From Gracilaria vermiculophylla (lineage: Eukaryota > Rhodophyta > Florideophyceae > Gracilariales > Gracilariaceae): a stretch of 64,000 nt of DNA. The stretch is from NCBI GenBank assembly GCA_019155205.2, contig JAHNZQ020000004.1, forward strand, positions 3,631,495 to 3,695,494. Direction: 5' to 3'. The notes below the pieces were generated by a model that was not told where the DNA came from, searched no databases, and saw only the letters and a list, made by a program, of their open reading frames with translations. The translations under genes and the position numbers were made by a program. Positions 31,750-43,250 of the stretch are shown piece after piece (position 1 is the stretch's first letter; each line of letters opens with the position of its first letter).

Positions 31750-32250
31750 TGCGCCCAGCGCTCACATACGCAATGCCGCCAAGACTAGGTGTACAGCAGG
31801 GAGCACTCAACTCTCATCAAAACAGCTCACATCTGCACTCAAACACGCCCTTAATAAGACGTCAGCCTCGCCACCTCCGCATCTCGTGTAGGCGTGGCCA
31901 GACTCGCTTTCTTCATGTGCCAAAAGCCGTCTTTCTTTGCACCGGTTTGACTCTCAACGAAGAATCATGCATGGGCTGCAACCACGTCTTTGTGAATCAT
32001 CCCTCCCGCCCAAGTGCCGCACAGGCCCTTCACTCGTTCCCAGCACTACCTTGAACACACCCATGAGACGTGCTGTCCCACGCCTCGTACGTTCTCCGTA
32101 CTACGGTCGCAATGATAACCTGAAGGCACGCATGGTTGATTGCCTTCCATCGCCATTTCAAGTCAGAAAACTCTCTCGGCTAGGCACGCCACATGGCATC
32201 CATTTTTTTCCAACGCTCATCAAAACTCGAAAGCCTTGTGCGTTTTAAAA
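31750..32250 (-). pseudogene. fragment of the NB-ARC-like family, copy 4
   Basis: Nucleotide similarity to 27480-27720 of copy 2, best where both read GTGCTGTCCCACG and around GCACTACCTT(C/G)AAC. The minus-strand translation RGTAR...FKVV..T.EGP matches copy 2 (RGTARHVDGLKVVRATCEGP). Walker motifs are lost. It lies between a Tc1-like element and a solo LTR. Confidence 0.55.
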
Positions 32251-32288
32251 TCTTGGCACCTCAAAGAGTGCCTCAGAATGATATTGTA

Positions 32289-33051
32289 TGTAGTGCAACG
32301 CCAGAGGCGGGAAAACACCACGAAGACGTTCGGAATATTCCCCTCCTAGGGTAGCAAAGCAAACAGAGCCCCTCTAGGCGGGCCACGGCGAAGCCGGTTT
32401 GTAAGATCGAGGGCAGCCCTTTAGGCGGTTACCTAGAGTGTTGAGTATGAGATTCCTCCAATGCAGAGCAGCAGGAACCACGAGTAATCGGTACGGAGTC
32501 CCGCGAGCGAGCAAGAGTGAAGGGTACGGTAGGTACCCGGAGCGATAGCTTGTCCACCGGTGTGTGGGCACGGGACGAAAAGAGCAACAAAAACACGACC
32601 CAATACTGGGGCGAGTACACGAAAATGTCGGTAAGGGATAAACAAAAGTTGTGGTGAAACTCTCTAAGTCTCGAGGGAGGATGAACTGCCGTGCAAACAG
32701 GTGCTAACACATAGAAGCGGTAAGCGACGCCGGAGGCGGAAAAGTTCAGAGCCGCGACCCTCTTGGGGGCCGTAATAGGGTTTACTGGGCGGCTGCCGTA
32801 GCGAGGTATATATATTGTAGTCGGCGCGCCACCCTGACAGTGGGGCGCGGCGCCCAAAATTATCTGAGTAAAATATCTAATATGTCCAGCAATGCCATGC
32901 ACCCCTACTGTGCCCACGTGTGTTACCCGGCAGTCCGGCGTGCATCTCAGCGGCCAACCGCTGCGGTAACCTTCACAAAATAACCATACCTCTTCGGAGT
33001 GCAAGTACCGACTAAGTCGTGAGAAATTCCCCGGAAAGGCAATGCACTTCA
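32289..33051 (-). repeat. solo LTR-B with perfect 5-bp target duplication
   Basis: 763 bp, starting TGTAGTGCAACGCC and ending GGCAATGCACTTCA, nearly mirror-image ends. Flanked by TTGTA on both sides (32284-32288 and 33052-33056). It aligns with the Gypsy-1 5' LTR at 7554-8364, so it records an earlier chromovirus insertion reduced to a solo LTR by recombination between its two LTRs. Strand is given as for Gypsy-1. Confidence 0.9.
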
Positions 33052-33056
33052 TTGTA

Positions 33057-33563
33057 GTACGATTCTTGCATAGCATATAAGAAAAAAAAGTTCCTTAGTA
33101 TATCCACATGTCTTCTACAGCCGTCAAAGTGGCTGGTGAACCGCGTTTTTCAGGATCCAAAGAGCTCCAAATCGGCCAGAGCAAATAACGTACAAAGGTT
33201 CCATGGCAAGACATGAAACAAAGATGTAGCGTGTAGTAGTTTGTACGGCTGGCAGTTCGATAGGTCACTCCTATTACAATCAGAGGCCATACGAACCAGC
33301 AATTCAGGGGTGAAACCCGGTGTTGGCATAACGTCTGCACTGCATGAATTGAATTCAGCATTAAATCTCTTTTAGAAAAACGGAAGAGGGCAGTCTCGAA
33401 TAATGCTTCAATGTAGGGTATATCTGCCTAATTTATCCGGTAACATTCTGATCGTCCACTAATACCTCACCGTGCTAAAATCATGGACCTTGGAACCCCA
33501 TCCTCTCTCGTGTGGCACCACAAAAAAAACTGTACCACTTGCTTCAAGCTCCTCCTTACTATG
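33057..33563. other. unassigned, no gene seen
   Basis: Between the solo LTR and the Tc1 element. A minus-strand frame at 33095-33361 (88 aa) is not recognised. Confidence 0.4.
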
Positions 33564-33565
33564 TA

Positions 33566-34841
33566 CAGACTGTTTCAAATACATACGACATGCTGTGAAA
33601 TATCAATAAAAAGAACAAATGTATACTGTTCGCCTACAAAAATAGGTTTCAGAAAAAGTAAAGTCAAAAAAACGTTTCAAAAACATATGACCATCAACAA
33701 CAAATTTTTACTGCGCGACGATCAATAGTTTATTTTGGATCTTTTTGCTGTATAACGCTAATGAAGCGTTTCGGCATCGAATTGATATACTTTTCTACAG
33801 TTGAAACTGTTAAAGATTTTTAGCAATTTTTAATACAATTTTTGAGTTCAAAAACTGTCTGAAATTGCCTCCCATGCGCATAAACCATCCTTGCCAGCAG
33901 TCCTCAATCGTTTTCGATTGGGTTCAAATCTGATGAGCGCGCTGGCCATTCTAAAACATATACTTCAGACTCTCGTAGCCAATTTTTGATTAAAGATGCA
34001 GTGTGTAAGTGCGCATTATCCTGTTGAAAAATGAAATTTTCTTCATGGAAACATAAACAAAAAAGTAGCCAATAGTTGTATAGAACTTCTTGATATTTTT
34101 CGGCATTCATGTTCGTTTTAATAAAGGCAATTTCCGCTAGACCTTTTTTATAAATGCCCGCCCAGACCATTACAGAGCCTTCACCGGAGTGTCTGGTATA
34201 GAATTCATGACATTCCTTACGAATATCGTGCCAATAATATTTGTAGAAATCTGATCCATCCAAATTGAACTTTTTTTATCACTAAAAATAACATTTTCCC
34301 ATTCCATTTTCCAGTAGGCTTTTCCAACACACCAGTCAATCCTCTGTTGCTTGTGATGGTCTTGGAGTAAGAAAGTTTTCTTCATTTTTTTATATTTAAA
34401 TAAATTTGTGCTGTTTATCTGCCTCCATATAGTTGATGTAGAAACGTTGAGATTGAGATTTGTTACAATTTTTTTGCACGATACTTTTTCTTTGCATAAT
34501 TCTCTTTTAATTCCTCTTTTATCTGCTGGGGTGAGATTCTTAGGGCGTCCAGGAGATCGTTTTAATCCATAAAGAGTCGGATTCTGGAGAAAAGCACCTA
34601 TTGTGACCCTAGAATGCTTCAATTTTTTAGCAATAGCACTGTTGGAATGTTTCTCGGCGTTTAACATGATGATTTATAAATTTTCCTGTTTGGAAAGTGG
34701 CGGACCTCTAGCCATTTTTATTAGAAAGAAGGCGGTGTACATATCTTTTTGAAACGATTCTACATAGACTATGTGCAAAATCTAGCCTACAGTACAGTTT
34801 TGGCGCACTTTTCAGGGGTAATATGTTTTTGAAACGCACTG
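33566..34841 (-). mobile_element. Tc1/mariner element with transposase remnant (1276 bp)
   Basis: Bounded by TA at 33564-33565 and 34842-34843. The ends CAGACTGTTTCAAATACATA and (reverse) CAGTGCGTTTCAAAAACATA are inverted repeats, with second GTTTCAAAA/TTTTGAAAC motifs about 100 bp inside (about 33680 and 34745). This is the IR/DR layout. It is the presumptive source family for the two same-length elements without transposase. Confidence 0.9.
33730..34715 (-). pseudogene. Tc1-like transposase, disrupted
   Basis: About 329 codons, close to the family's usual 340. The N-terminal paired-type HTH is followed by the GRPK linker (SPGRPKNLTPADKR) and a second HTH (VSTSTIWRQIN). The catalytic residues are visible: first Asp in NVIFSDKKS, second in FIFQQDNAHLHTA, and SSDLNPIEN with the third acidic residue. 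Damage: a TAA at about codon 14, one frameshift near 34200 where the two frames overlap, and TGA in place of the Trp after NPIEN. The ATG is at 34715. Not functional as read. Confidence 0.9.
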
Positions 34842-34843
34842 TA

Positions 34844-37057
34844 CGTTGCAGGACAAAAGCTTCAGCGTTACTGAGCAATAATCGCTCCATTCATGCGCAT
34901 TGCCGAAATCAAGAGACGATAATGGGCTCCTGGTGCCCCAACGCTTTTCAGTCTTGCCCAAAACTTCACCGGGTGCAATAGCGGATGACGTCTGGTGCTT
35001 CTAATTAGTGCAGCGGGTGTATGAAAAGAACGGATATTCTGAGAACGAAGCCAGAAGGACAGTCGTCGACCAGTTGCAGGGATCAGCTCCCATAAATTAA
35101 AAATCTCAGTTATTCCAAAAAGCCAGATTTAAAGCGGTAATCGTACATGAAAAACGTTTTTCGGCAAATATCGCCAAAGATTTCTCTTGTAATGAGTAAA
35201 ATTGATTTACAAGTTCATGAATATATATTAACTGAACAAATTTATTTACGAGAACCAAATGAAATATAATTGTGTTCTCCAAGACCATCATAAATAAACA
35301 CCCATTCTGATGAACTACGAGTCACGGAGCGTTACTGACAAGAATGCTAGTTACAAATGGTCGCGTCAGGAACGGGCGTAAGCCCCTCGTAGCTGTACTT
35401 GTAGGAGCCCAACTCTTCCTTCGTCACTGCTTGTAAACTAACAACGTAACAAAAGTCATATCATCTCGTAGTTGACGAAAGTGCTACGCGGTCGGGACTA
35501 GTTATGTCACTCTCCCAACTTTTTTGGAGCGACACATTCGCTTTTTGTGTGATGATGGCTAACTACTTTTAGAAATATGTCAATAAGACACTATTCTTTT
35601 CCGAATTTAAAAATATACTCTATTTTTAAAGTACCTATTGCTTCTTTTTTTTGACACCGCTTCACTAATGTTTCGGAGCTACTGAGAACCTCTCAGACAC
35701 AGTTATAATCGTATGGAGTGACTAACGCGCAGATCTTTGTGTTTTGTAAAACACTTTTTTTGTGACTACCCTTTCGAGCTATATTCATCAGAAAGTAATG
35801 TAGTGTTTAAGATTATTTTAATTGTGTTTCCCAGTTTTACTGAACTAATTTGACACAAATGCAAAGTTTATTAATTAGTCTCATTAAAAATCCAGCAAAT
35901 TTGGCGTGCGGTTTTCATGTCGTTTATCAACAAGAAATCGTTCTGTACCATTCAATTTATAGTGTAATGTGGTACGGATTTACAATGGGTTTAGAGTTGC
36001 ATTTTTCAAAGCTCCCAGAACAGTCCAAACAACCGGGTGGTTGTGATCATCCACGTTCTAGAAAAAAGGGAAAATGATTTCTTTCAGACGCAACATGTTT
36101 ATCATCCACAAAAGTTAACATGTTCTTTTCATGTTCTACATATATTGTTGAATACAAAACAAATATGTTGCAGTAGATGAGAAGCTGGATGCCATACTCG
36201 ACTTACTTTTGGTTGTATTAAACACATGTGCAATATTGGAATATATAACTAACACGGTTTTTCATTTTTGCCGAAACACGTTTTGTACAAAATATATTTT
36301 GAATGACAAAAAGAAAAAAAATCTACAGAAAGAATAAGAAACCTACTACTTTCCAAGTATTGCTGAAAAACTGGTAACGCGGTCAAGATCCTTTTTATTT
36401 GGCGAAGTTGCAATTTCATCAACTACTGAATGAGTGCTATTTTACAATTAAGAAAATGGAACGTTGAAAGGTTGGAAATTTGTGATTCGGCTTTTTTGTA
36501 TTATTTCTTCGTTTTTGCATGTCCATCCCAAAGTATATAGTTTTTATTTTTATTTTTAACGCGAAAAACTCTTTCTGCCAATATTTTAAAGCTAGAATTA
36601 GTGAATTGTTTGCTTTTCAATTCGACTAGTCAATGATTCGTGCGGTGCTTAGATGTCTTTGTTTTCTTAAGGTTGACAGCTTGTTATTACCTACGATATG
36701 AACCATATTTACCGATTTAATGAGCTTCCTGTTTATTCATCATTCTGCCGGTAAAGTTTTTGTCTCAATGATTTAATACAGAGTGATCAAAAGAAAAGAG
36801 TGACTAGGCCAGTTTCTTTGATGCGAATGGTTTTGCTCGCGTTTTGTTTGTTTTGAATAGAGATAAACGTTGGGCTGTTTTATGTACTTTGACATTTCTC
36901 TGTCGCATGGCATTTCACCGCCAGATTCTGACACGACGGGGCCTGTGCTGTCGTACACGAGGCCATTTGGAGAAAAGCCTGAAGAGCACGTTGCATTGGC
37001 TTATATAGCTTGAAGCACATGGTGTGTTGTACAAGGCTTAAAAGAGATGGTTCAACG
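34844..37057. other. AT-rich 2.2-kb stretch, no gene recognised
   Basis: Only short frames on both strands, without known motifs. No inverted termini or LTR similarity seen until the LTR-A fragment at 37058. Could be intergenic DNA or an old non-coding transposon. Confidence 0.45.
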
Positions 37058-37153
37058 TGAAGTACAGTGGATTTTAGGGTGATATTGTTTTGTGGTTTTA
37101 CAATGGCGTTTTCCTAAGGAGTATTCGTACTTCAATAACTGAGACGCGTGGTG
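37058..37153 (+). repeat. LTR-A copy 3, left fragment
   Basis: Starts TGAAGTACAGTGG and follows the LTR-A order to ACGCGTGGTG. The rest of the LTR resumes at about 39857, beyond a Harbinger element. Confidence 0.75.
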
Positions 37154-37388
37154 ATTTTAAGGTTTACGCTATGACATTTTTTCAATTTATTTGTGAGATA
37201 TGTTACTGCACAGCCTCTCAATTTCGTTTGACTATATGCGTAACTGATAATTTCAGAAACTGGTTTACGCTTCATTTCCGTTGTAGACATTTCTGTAATA
37301 CAGACAAACTCAATACATTGACCGATATCCAATGTAACTCGCATCAAATATCTACCCGTGTCCTCGTCAATCTTCTCTCTGCCACAGC

Positions 37389-38579
37389 ATGGGTACAAAT
37401 GGTCGACTACGAGACCACACACCCACTAACGCCAACAACAGAGTCGCAAAATGGAAACGAGCGTCCCTTTCTTTGTTTTGCTTACGGCGCTTATGCCAAA
37501 GCTCACGCGCTAATAGAGCATCTATTATATGTATGTGGGCTTTCCAGACAAAGCAGCATATGAACGAGCGTAAGCGTTACGCCCTTCGAACGGCTCAGAT
37601 CAGTTTCACACATTTCGTAGATCACTTCTGGATGCTTTCAGATAACACATGCCTGTCTCTTTATCGTTTTACAAGACAAGATATCACACGAATACTCCCT
37701 TTCTTCAAATGGCCTATTAACAAGCTGTACACTACCCGTAATAGGTATTCTGTCTGTCCTTTATTGGCTACATGCGTGTTACTTCGGCGGTTGGCAACGC
37801 CTTGTAGATGGAAGGATGTAGAAATGTAGTTTGGGCGTCATGGTTCCCAGATGTCTGAAATATTTTGGGAGGCACTGCACTACTTTGTTGGAGGACACGC
37901 AGATCTATTGATGTGTGAGTTTCAAGCCTCTTTCTGGCGTCCGCAACTCGCGATGTACGCAAAAGCCGTGAAAATAAAAAGCAATGTGCTTGATAATACT
38001 GTGGGATTTATCGATGGGACCGTAATTGCTTTTGCCCGACCGGGAGGGCGAGAAATTCTGCAAAGAGAGACCTACAATGTTCATAAACGTAAGCACAGAA
38101 TTAAATTTCAGGCTATGACTACTCCTTGTGGATTATCAATGCACCTACATGGACCCATGGAGGGTCGTAGACACGACTGAACGCCGTTTCTACAGAGTGG
38201 AATTGATGAGTACATGGGTGTATTGTTGTGCGTTAATGGTTTGAAGTATGTATTGTATGGGGATTCCGGGTACAGCACACGCCTATACTTGGATACTCCG
38301 TTCTCCGGTTCGAACCTATCCGATATTGAGAAGGCTTTTAATAAGTCCATGGCAAGGAGTAAAGTGACGGTTGAGTGGTTTTTCAAAGAAGTGAAGCAGT
38401 ATTGGACTTATGTGGACTTAAGGAGAAATATGAGAACGAGGGAGCATGCAGTTGGAATTATCTACGTTGCAGCTGTTTTACTCACGAACATGCCTAATTG
38501 CATCTACCCGAACAGCATATCCCAGTACTTTGAGTGCTCCCCTCCCTCACTCGAAGAATACATGAACCACCGCTTGTAG
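37389..38579 (+). pseudogene. Harbinger 1 DDE transposase (two nonsense codons)
   Basis: One reading frame throughout, broken only by TAG at 37827 and TGA at 38178. DDE_Tnp_4-type motifs: first Asp in VGFIDGTVIAFARPG, second in LYGDSGYSTRLYL, Glu in VTVEWFFKEVKQYW. The HTH-like N-terminal part has MSLYRFTRQDITRIL-like sequence typical of PIF/Harbinger. It shares order and motifs with the protein at 61202-62347. The start is uncertain; 37389 is the frame limit used here. Confidence 0.88.
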
Positions 38580-38842
38580 AGGTGTGTCTTGTGATGCTGA
38601 AGGCGAGGAACAAAGTCCGCGTCCCGAGCGAAGCGAGGGCCGAATGAGCGGACTTGCAGCCTGGAGTTATCGCGGGAGCGAGCCATTTTAGTCTTTGAAA
38701 GCGACGTTCTGCATTTTTTACATACTGATTGGCTCAGCAGACGGTAGTAAACGGCCTTTCAGCCTCTCTCTTTACGTCTTTGTTTCCAATATCTTTCCAA
38801 CTAGAGCAAGAATAGCGTTGAGCTGTTTGGTAGAGTCCTCCC

Positions 38843-39661
38843 TCATTTGATGAATAAGCTCACGCTGCGCGTTTGCCTCTTCCTTATTTTCCTGTCACTC
38901 TTGCGCTCTCTCAGAACTTTCAGCATTCCGGTCAAATACTTCTTGCTCGAATTTTCTGGCTTCCAAGTTAAGACGCGCCCGATCCACCTCACAACGCGCT
39001 GAATCTGACGCATTGATCGCTTCCTCAAAAGCAGCCATCCCGCCTCCATCATCCTTTCTTCGAACTCGACGCTTTTACGGCGTCACCTCCTTTTGGGTTT
39101 CTGAATCAGTGTCCGATGACGTCTTCTTTCCCCTCTTAACCTTGTTCTTGAGCGACGGCATAATTATCTCCCTCGTAGCTGCCAGAGTTTTCTGCTCCTA
39201 GTCACTCTTCGCATCCGTTTCTCTCTTCTTTTTCGTAGCCAGATCCTTCCGCGCCTCTGCAATGTCCCCCAGTAACGCATCTACCTCCCTTATTTCCCCA
39301 CCCACTCCCGATATCACTTTGTCTTGCGCCTCTGTCGTCTCAAAATCTTCGACCAGACGCAACAATCTCTCTTGAATACTCTTAGCATTTACAGAATGCG
39401 CAAAGCTCGGGTTAGCACTTGCCTTAATGGCTGCTTCTTTGAACCGCGCCATGGTCTCACCATGTGGAGCAGCGTGTGCCTTTGAGGCAGCCACCTCTTG
39501 GATGATGATGAGGTTTTCTGCTGTTGATAACTTGGATCTGCGCCCTGGCTTTTCTTTGGGCTTAGGATCTTTCAAAGATCCATCATCAAGTCCAACAACG
39601 ACAGCGCCAATTTTCTTTGCTTTTCTGTGGTGGGAGTGTTGTTGTGCGATTCTGTCTCCAT
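38843..39661 (-). pseudogene. Harbinger 1 Myb/SANT-like partner, frameshifted
   Basis: An ATG at 39661 opens a short frame; after a frameshift the main part reads from 39575. GRRSKLSTAENLIIIQEVAA, HAAPHGETMARFKEAAIKA and NAKSIQERLLRLVEDFE form a Myb/SANT-like DNA-binding region. A charged, coiled-coil-like region follows to about 39200 and continues in another frame (39052-38843). Harbinger elements need such a partner to bind DNA and to import the transposase (established for Harbinger and PIF). Relates to 62556-63530. Confidence 0.75.
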
Positions 39662-39856
39662 AGTGGCGAAGAGAACTGGGTAGAGTAGTCTGTCTTATGG
39701 AGCCCTCAGTTGAAGAAATGATTTCTACAACTACTCATATTTCAGCAAACATAGCCTCTAACTGATCCAACATTTCCGTAATTGTTATCACACGTATCAT
39801 ACGTATTTCAGAAATACTCAAAACCCATTGCCGAATTTTTTCTCCGTAAAATCTCT

Positions 39857-40284
39857 ATTATTTCGGCCTACGTGTGCTACAGTACTTCTGATCAATTGTA
39901 GAATTGAGATTTGTTTTGGTTAATTAATATAGGCATTAAGACTAGTGTGCAGTAGTGAGGCTTGGCAGGGGCGGGCTATTGGAGCTTTAATTAATCCGTC
40001 GGGTGAGTCCCACCTCTTGGAGAAGTAAACCAAGCACCATTGAGCCTTCTTCTACTTTTTCCGGTTTGAGACTTAGGTTGAACGCCTTCAGGTTTCTAAG
40101 CCGCCGATCCCAGGTTGCCTCATAGCGTCGCGTGTAGCAGCATTTTTCGCTCAGTGAACCCCTTCTCCGCTCGGTGCTTTCTGACCCTCTTTCAGGATTT
40201 TGTTGGCTCGTGACCGTGACTACCGAAGACTACCTTTCGGAACTCGCTCCTTTAGAGCCACCAAAAACTCCTAACGGACGTTGA
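39857..40284 (+). repeat. LTR-A copy 3, right fragment
   Basis: Resumes at ATTATTTCGGCCTACGTG and runs to CTCCTAACGGACGTTG, where LTR similarity stops abruptly at the edge of Gypsy-2. The final ~45 bp of the LTR are missing. Confidence 0.8.
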
Positions 40285-40549
40285 GATGCAGCCGTGGCTC
40301 CCAGACCAGTTATTGCGTGACGGGCTGACCGTGCCCGAGTGCCCAGTGATCAGACGTTCCACCACAGGAGCACACGAAAAACGGGTAACAGCGGCCTGAA
40401 GGCGAAAAATAAAACTATAGATGAGGGACAGATAGAGGAGAACGAAAAAAACAACTCCGTCTTGGGGTCCTTCCCTCTTTTCTAAACGGTGACGCCTATG
40501 TGGAAATGCATCGCCGCTCCAGATTGGGGTATCAGCTCCTGAGGAAATT

Positions 40550-40690
40550 CTCCTGAATGTGTCCCGGGGGTTTCTCCGTGTCATTCGTAGAGGTGTACCG
40601 TTACCATCGTACGCGGTACAGGAGTCCTGAAGGGTTCTGCGGGTGAAAAACAATATGATCCACTGCGTAGAGGATATCACCTCAAGAGGT
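40550..40690 (-). pseudogene. Gypsy-2 chromodomain remnant
   Basis: Translation gives YAVDHIVFHPQNPSGLLYRV followed by RW, a stop, then a run ending in PPGHIQENFL, the pattern of a chromodomain with one nonsense codon. Confidence 0.65.
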
Positions 40691-40939
40691 CATGACGGCG
40701 TTTGGAGCTTCCATCAATGGATCACCGAGAGGTGCGACGGGATTTCCAATATTCATCAGTGTCGTCGCCCCTGAGGTTGTAGGTGGAGGAATTTCCGCGT
40801 GTGGCCCTTGAAGAGGGTTGGTCTGCGTTCCTTAACGACTGGGAGTCGGTAATTTCGTCAGCCGATTACGAGAGATGACTTCTCGGAATCCGTCTATTTC
40901 GGTGGCGGCAGTGTCTCTGTAGGTGTCCAGGACGTTCTA

Positions 40940-42000
40940 AGGACCTAGAGTGTATGGCACCAACTTGTACGTAACGTCCGGCGGTTCATCGAACGTTTCC
41001 CCAGGTTTTTCAAGGAATTCCTCGTCGCCTTCCTTATGGTGAGGACCTTCTTTCATCTTCAGGTCAAAATCCTGATTATATTCCCTCTTGAAGGCGTTGA
41101 GTCCCTCCTTTGCGAGAGAGAGTGCGTCTTCATACTGCTTGAAAATGGAGCGCTTTGATTGAAACGCTGTTGGTGCCTGTGGCCCATCTGCTCGGTGCGC
41201 AGTTATGCGTACCGCTCTCATGGCACTAGGCGGATCGCACGAGAGCACCAGATTGAAATGAGCGGTACACTTGTAGGCTGTATGTGTATGTGAGCGGTTC
41301 CACATACGCGTCCCAATCCTTCTGGTGATCCACCACGTAGTGTTTCAGCCTTGAGATGACAGTTTTGTTGTACCTCTAAGCCTTTCCGCTGGTCTGGGGA
41401 TGGTATGCAGTGCTAAACAACGGCTTCATCCCAAGAATTCCTGAGATGGTGCTGAATAGCTTCGCGGTGAACTGGGGTTCAATGTCTGTATGGAGGTGCA
41501 ACGGGATCACACATGGGTAAGCCCAACTCTCCGAAACGTGTCGGCAATTACTGCTGCCGTGTTGCTTTTGAGAGGGATGACGCGCGATATATTCGAGAAC
41601 CGATCGATAATCACGAGGGTAAATCAGTATTCTTTCTCCGACTTGGGGAGAGGGCTCAAACTATCCATGGCCCCAGACTCCAAGGATCGTGAACGCGGGA
41701 ACAGGGTGAGCGGCGTCCGGTGTTGCCGGATATTCACCCGAGTGGGGATGCACGAGTGGCAATCCGCCACCGATTAAAAAGCCTCATTAGCTATGTGTGG
41801 ACAAAATAACTTCATCCTCATGGTGAAGTACTTACGCTATCCATCGCGGTGCTCTGCAAGACGAGGATAGTGCGAAAAATACAGCACCCTCGCTCTTAGG
41901 CTCGTCGGGAACACTTCTTGGAGGAAGCAGTTCACGGCAGCGTGGCGTAAAAGTATGTCATCGCCGTCAATATTAGAAGACGACGTTAGACTCATCACAG
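40940..42000 (-). pseudogene. Gypsy-2 integrase remnant
   Basis: The clear part around 41340-41500 reads TDIEPQFTAKLFSTISGILG, then STAYHPQTSGKA, a TAG at the catalytic Glu position, and RYNKTVISRLKHYV. Multiple stops and shifts elsewhere. Confidence 0.75.
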
Positions 42001-42544
42001 TGAAGAGGCACTCTTAGCAGTACGTATCCGTACTCTGCTCCTTCAGGAATGCCGCAATGATAATGAGGAGAACTTCTTTCTTCTCCTAAACGAGGGCCAC
42101 CCCCGCGAAGTGTCCAGTAAACGTGCCTCCAGATTCAAAGTATTCCACGCATTCTCTTTCGGATCTTTCTTTCCTGTCGGCGCTATTGATGACTAGACGC
42201 GGGATAGTGTCCTTCAAAGGCGTTTTATATTTCCCCTCTGCAGAGATACGTGAGAGTGTGTTCATCGCCCGGTGTTTATACCAGGGCAGTAAACGATGTG
42301 AAACCCGTATTCCAGTGGCGTATGAAGTGCAACGCCCTCCAAAGAGGGTTTTTATCGGCACTTTGCCGGTTCACCGAATTCCGGTTAGGCCGCACTTATC
42401 AGCTCGGATAATGCCGCTAGGGAAATTCGCGTCCGTCTACTTGCTGGGTTCTGGAGTATCCAGCACGGCTCGTGTCACGCGCAGTGGCATGCGTGCGGAA
42501 GCCGCGCGCGGCCGAGTGTCTACAGTATGGGCGCCGGTTGCCGC

Positions 42545-43250
42545 CTGCCTTGAACGGCTAATTTAGTATTTTTCGCTGTTTTATTGATTTAGGTATCCTG
42601 GCGATTTCGGTCCTAGAGCTACTGTACTAAGCACAACGGCACTTCGACCGTCGCGCCCAGTAGACCGCACCAAGTGGGATCTTCGGTAGGACTTCCCGCC
42701 CACGCGGGTATCTCTCTCTTCCTCGAAGAAAAACGCCGTGGACTACGAAAGTCAACCGCCTGTGGCACCAAAACCATTGTCTTGACTATTCTTCTTTCCT
42801 TTCAGGTTCGCCCTCGTACAAGGTCATCCCCACGGGATCTGCTGTTTACCTCTTCTCGCAGTACGTCCACCACTTGCTCCATGCGGCTCGCCTTATACCC
42901 GCACGGCCAAATATCTTACCTGGTCGCGCCGAGATAGCCCGACATATTACAGGGAAATCTCACCGTTCTTACGGAGAGGGCATCAATCACAAAACTTGCC
43001 GGATCTTCGCTTTCTCCACTCGTCTTCTACATGCTTACGTTGCGACGGCATGGCCCCGAAACTACGCCCGGCTTGTGTAGTTCGCTCGACGAAGGCTCTG
43101 CTTCTGAACTACCTCGCGAGCGGGAGTGTCGAACATCCTTTGTGGTCGCCTTCCCTTTACTGTATTGCACTACAGCGTAGTCTTCACCTTTCCAGGCGGC
43201 TGAATGCATCCGTCAAAAACAATATCATCTTTAGTGGTGCGCAATCCATC
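42545..43250. other. Gypsy-2 internal sequence with the 8991-type spacer
   Basis: Includes 42605-42760, similar to 8991-9130. Some frames suggest the RNase H to integrase linker on the minus strand (42361-42086, LSRISAEGKYKTPL), otherwise unreadable. Confidence 0.4.

Larger units (their letters stand above)
37154..39856 (+). mobile_element. Harbinger element 1 (~2.7 kb), decayed, inside LTR-A copy 3
   Basis: Contains a DDE transposase on the plus strand and a Myb/SANT-like gene on the minus strand, tail to tail. The two ends are weak inverted repeats: GATTTTAAGGTTTA at 37153 and, reversed, GATTTTACGGAGAA ending near 39853. The flanking sequences join to a normal LTR-A when the element is taken out. 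Target duplication cannot be fixed by eye. Confidence 0.8.

Noticed and set aside
34844..37057. Search for a hidden transposon or gene in the 2.2-kb AT-rich stretch
   Set aside because: No inverted ends, coding motif or similarity to other parts of the window was found by eye.
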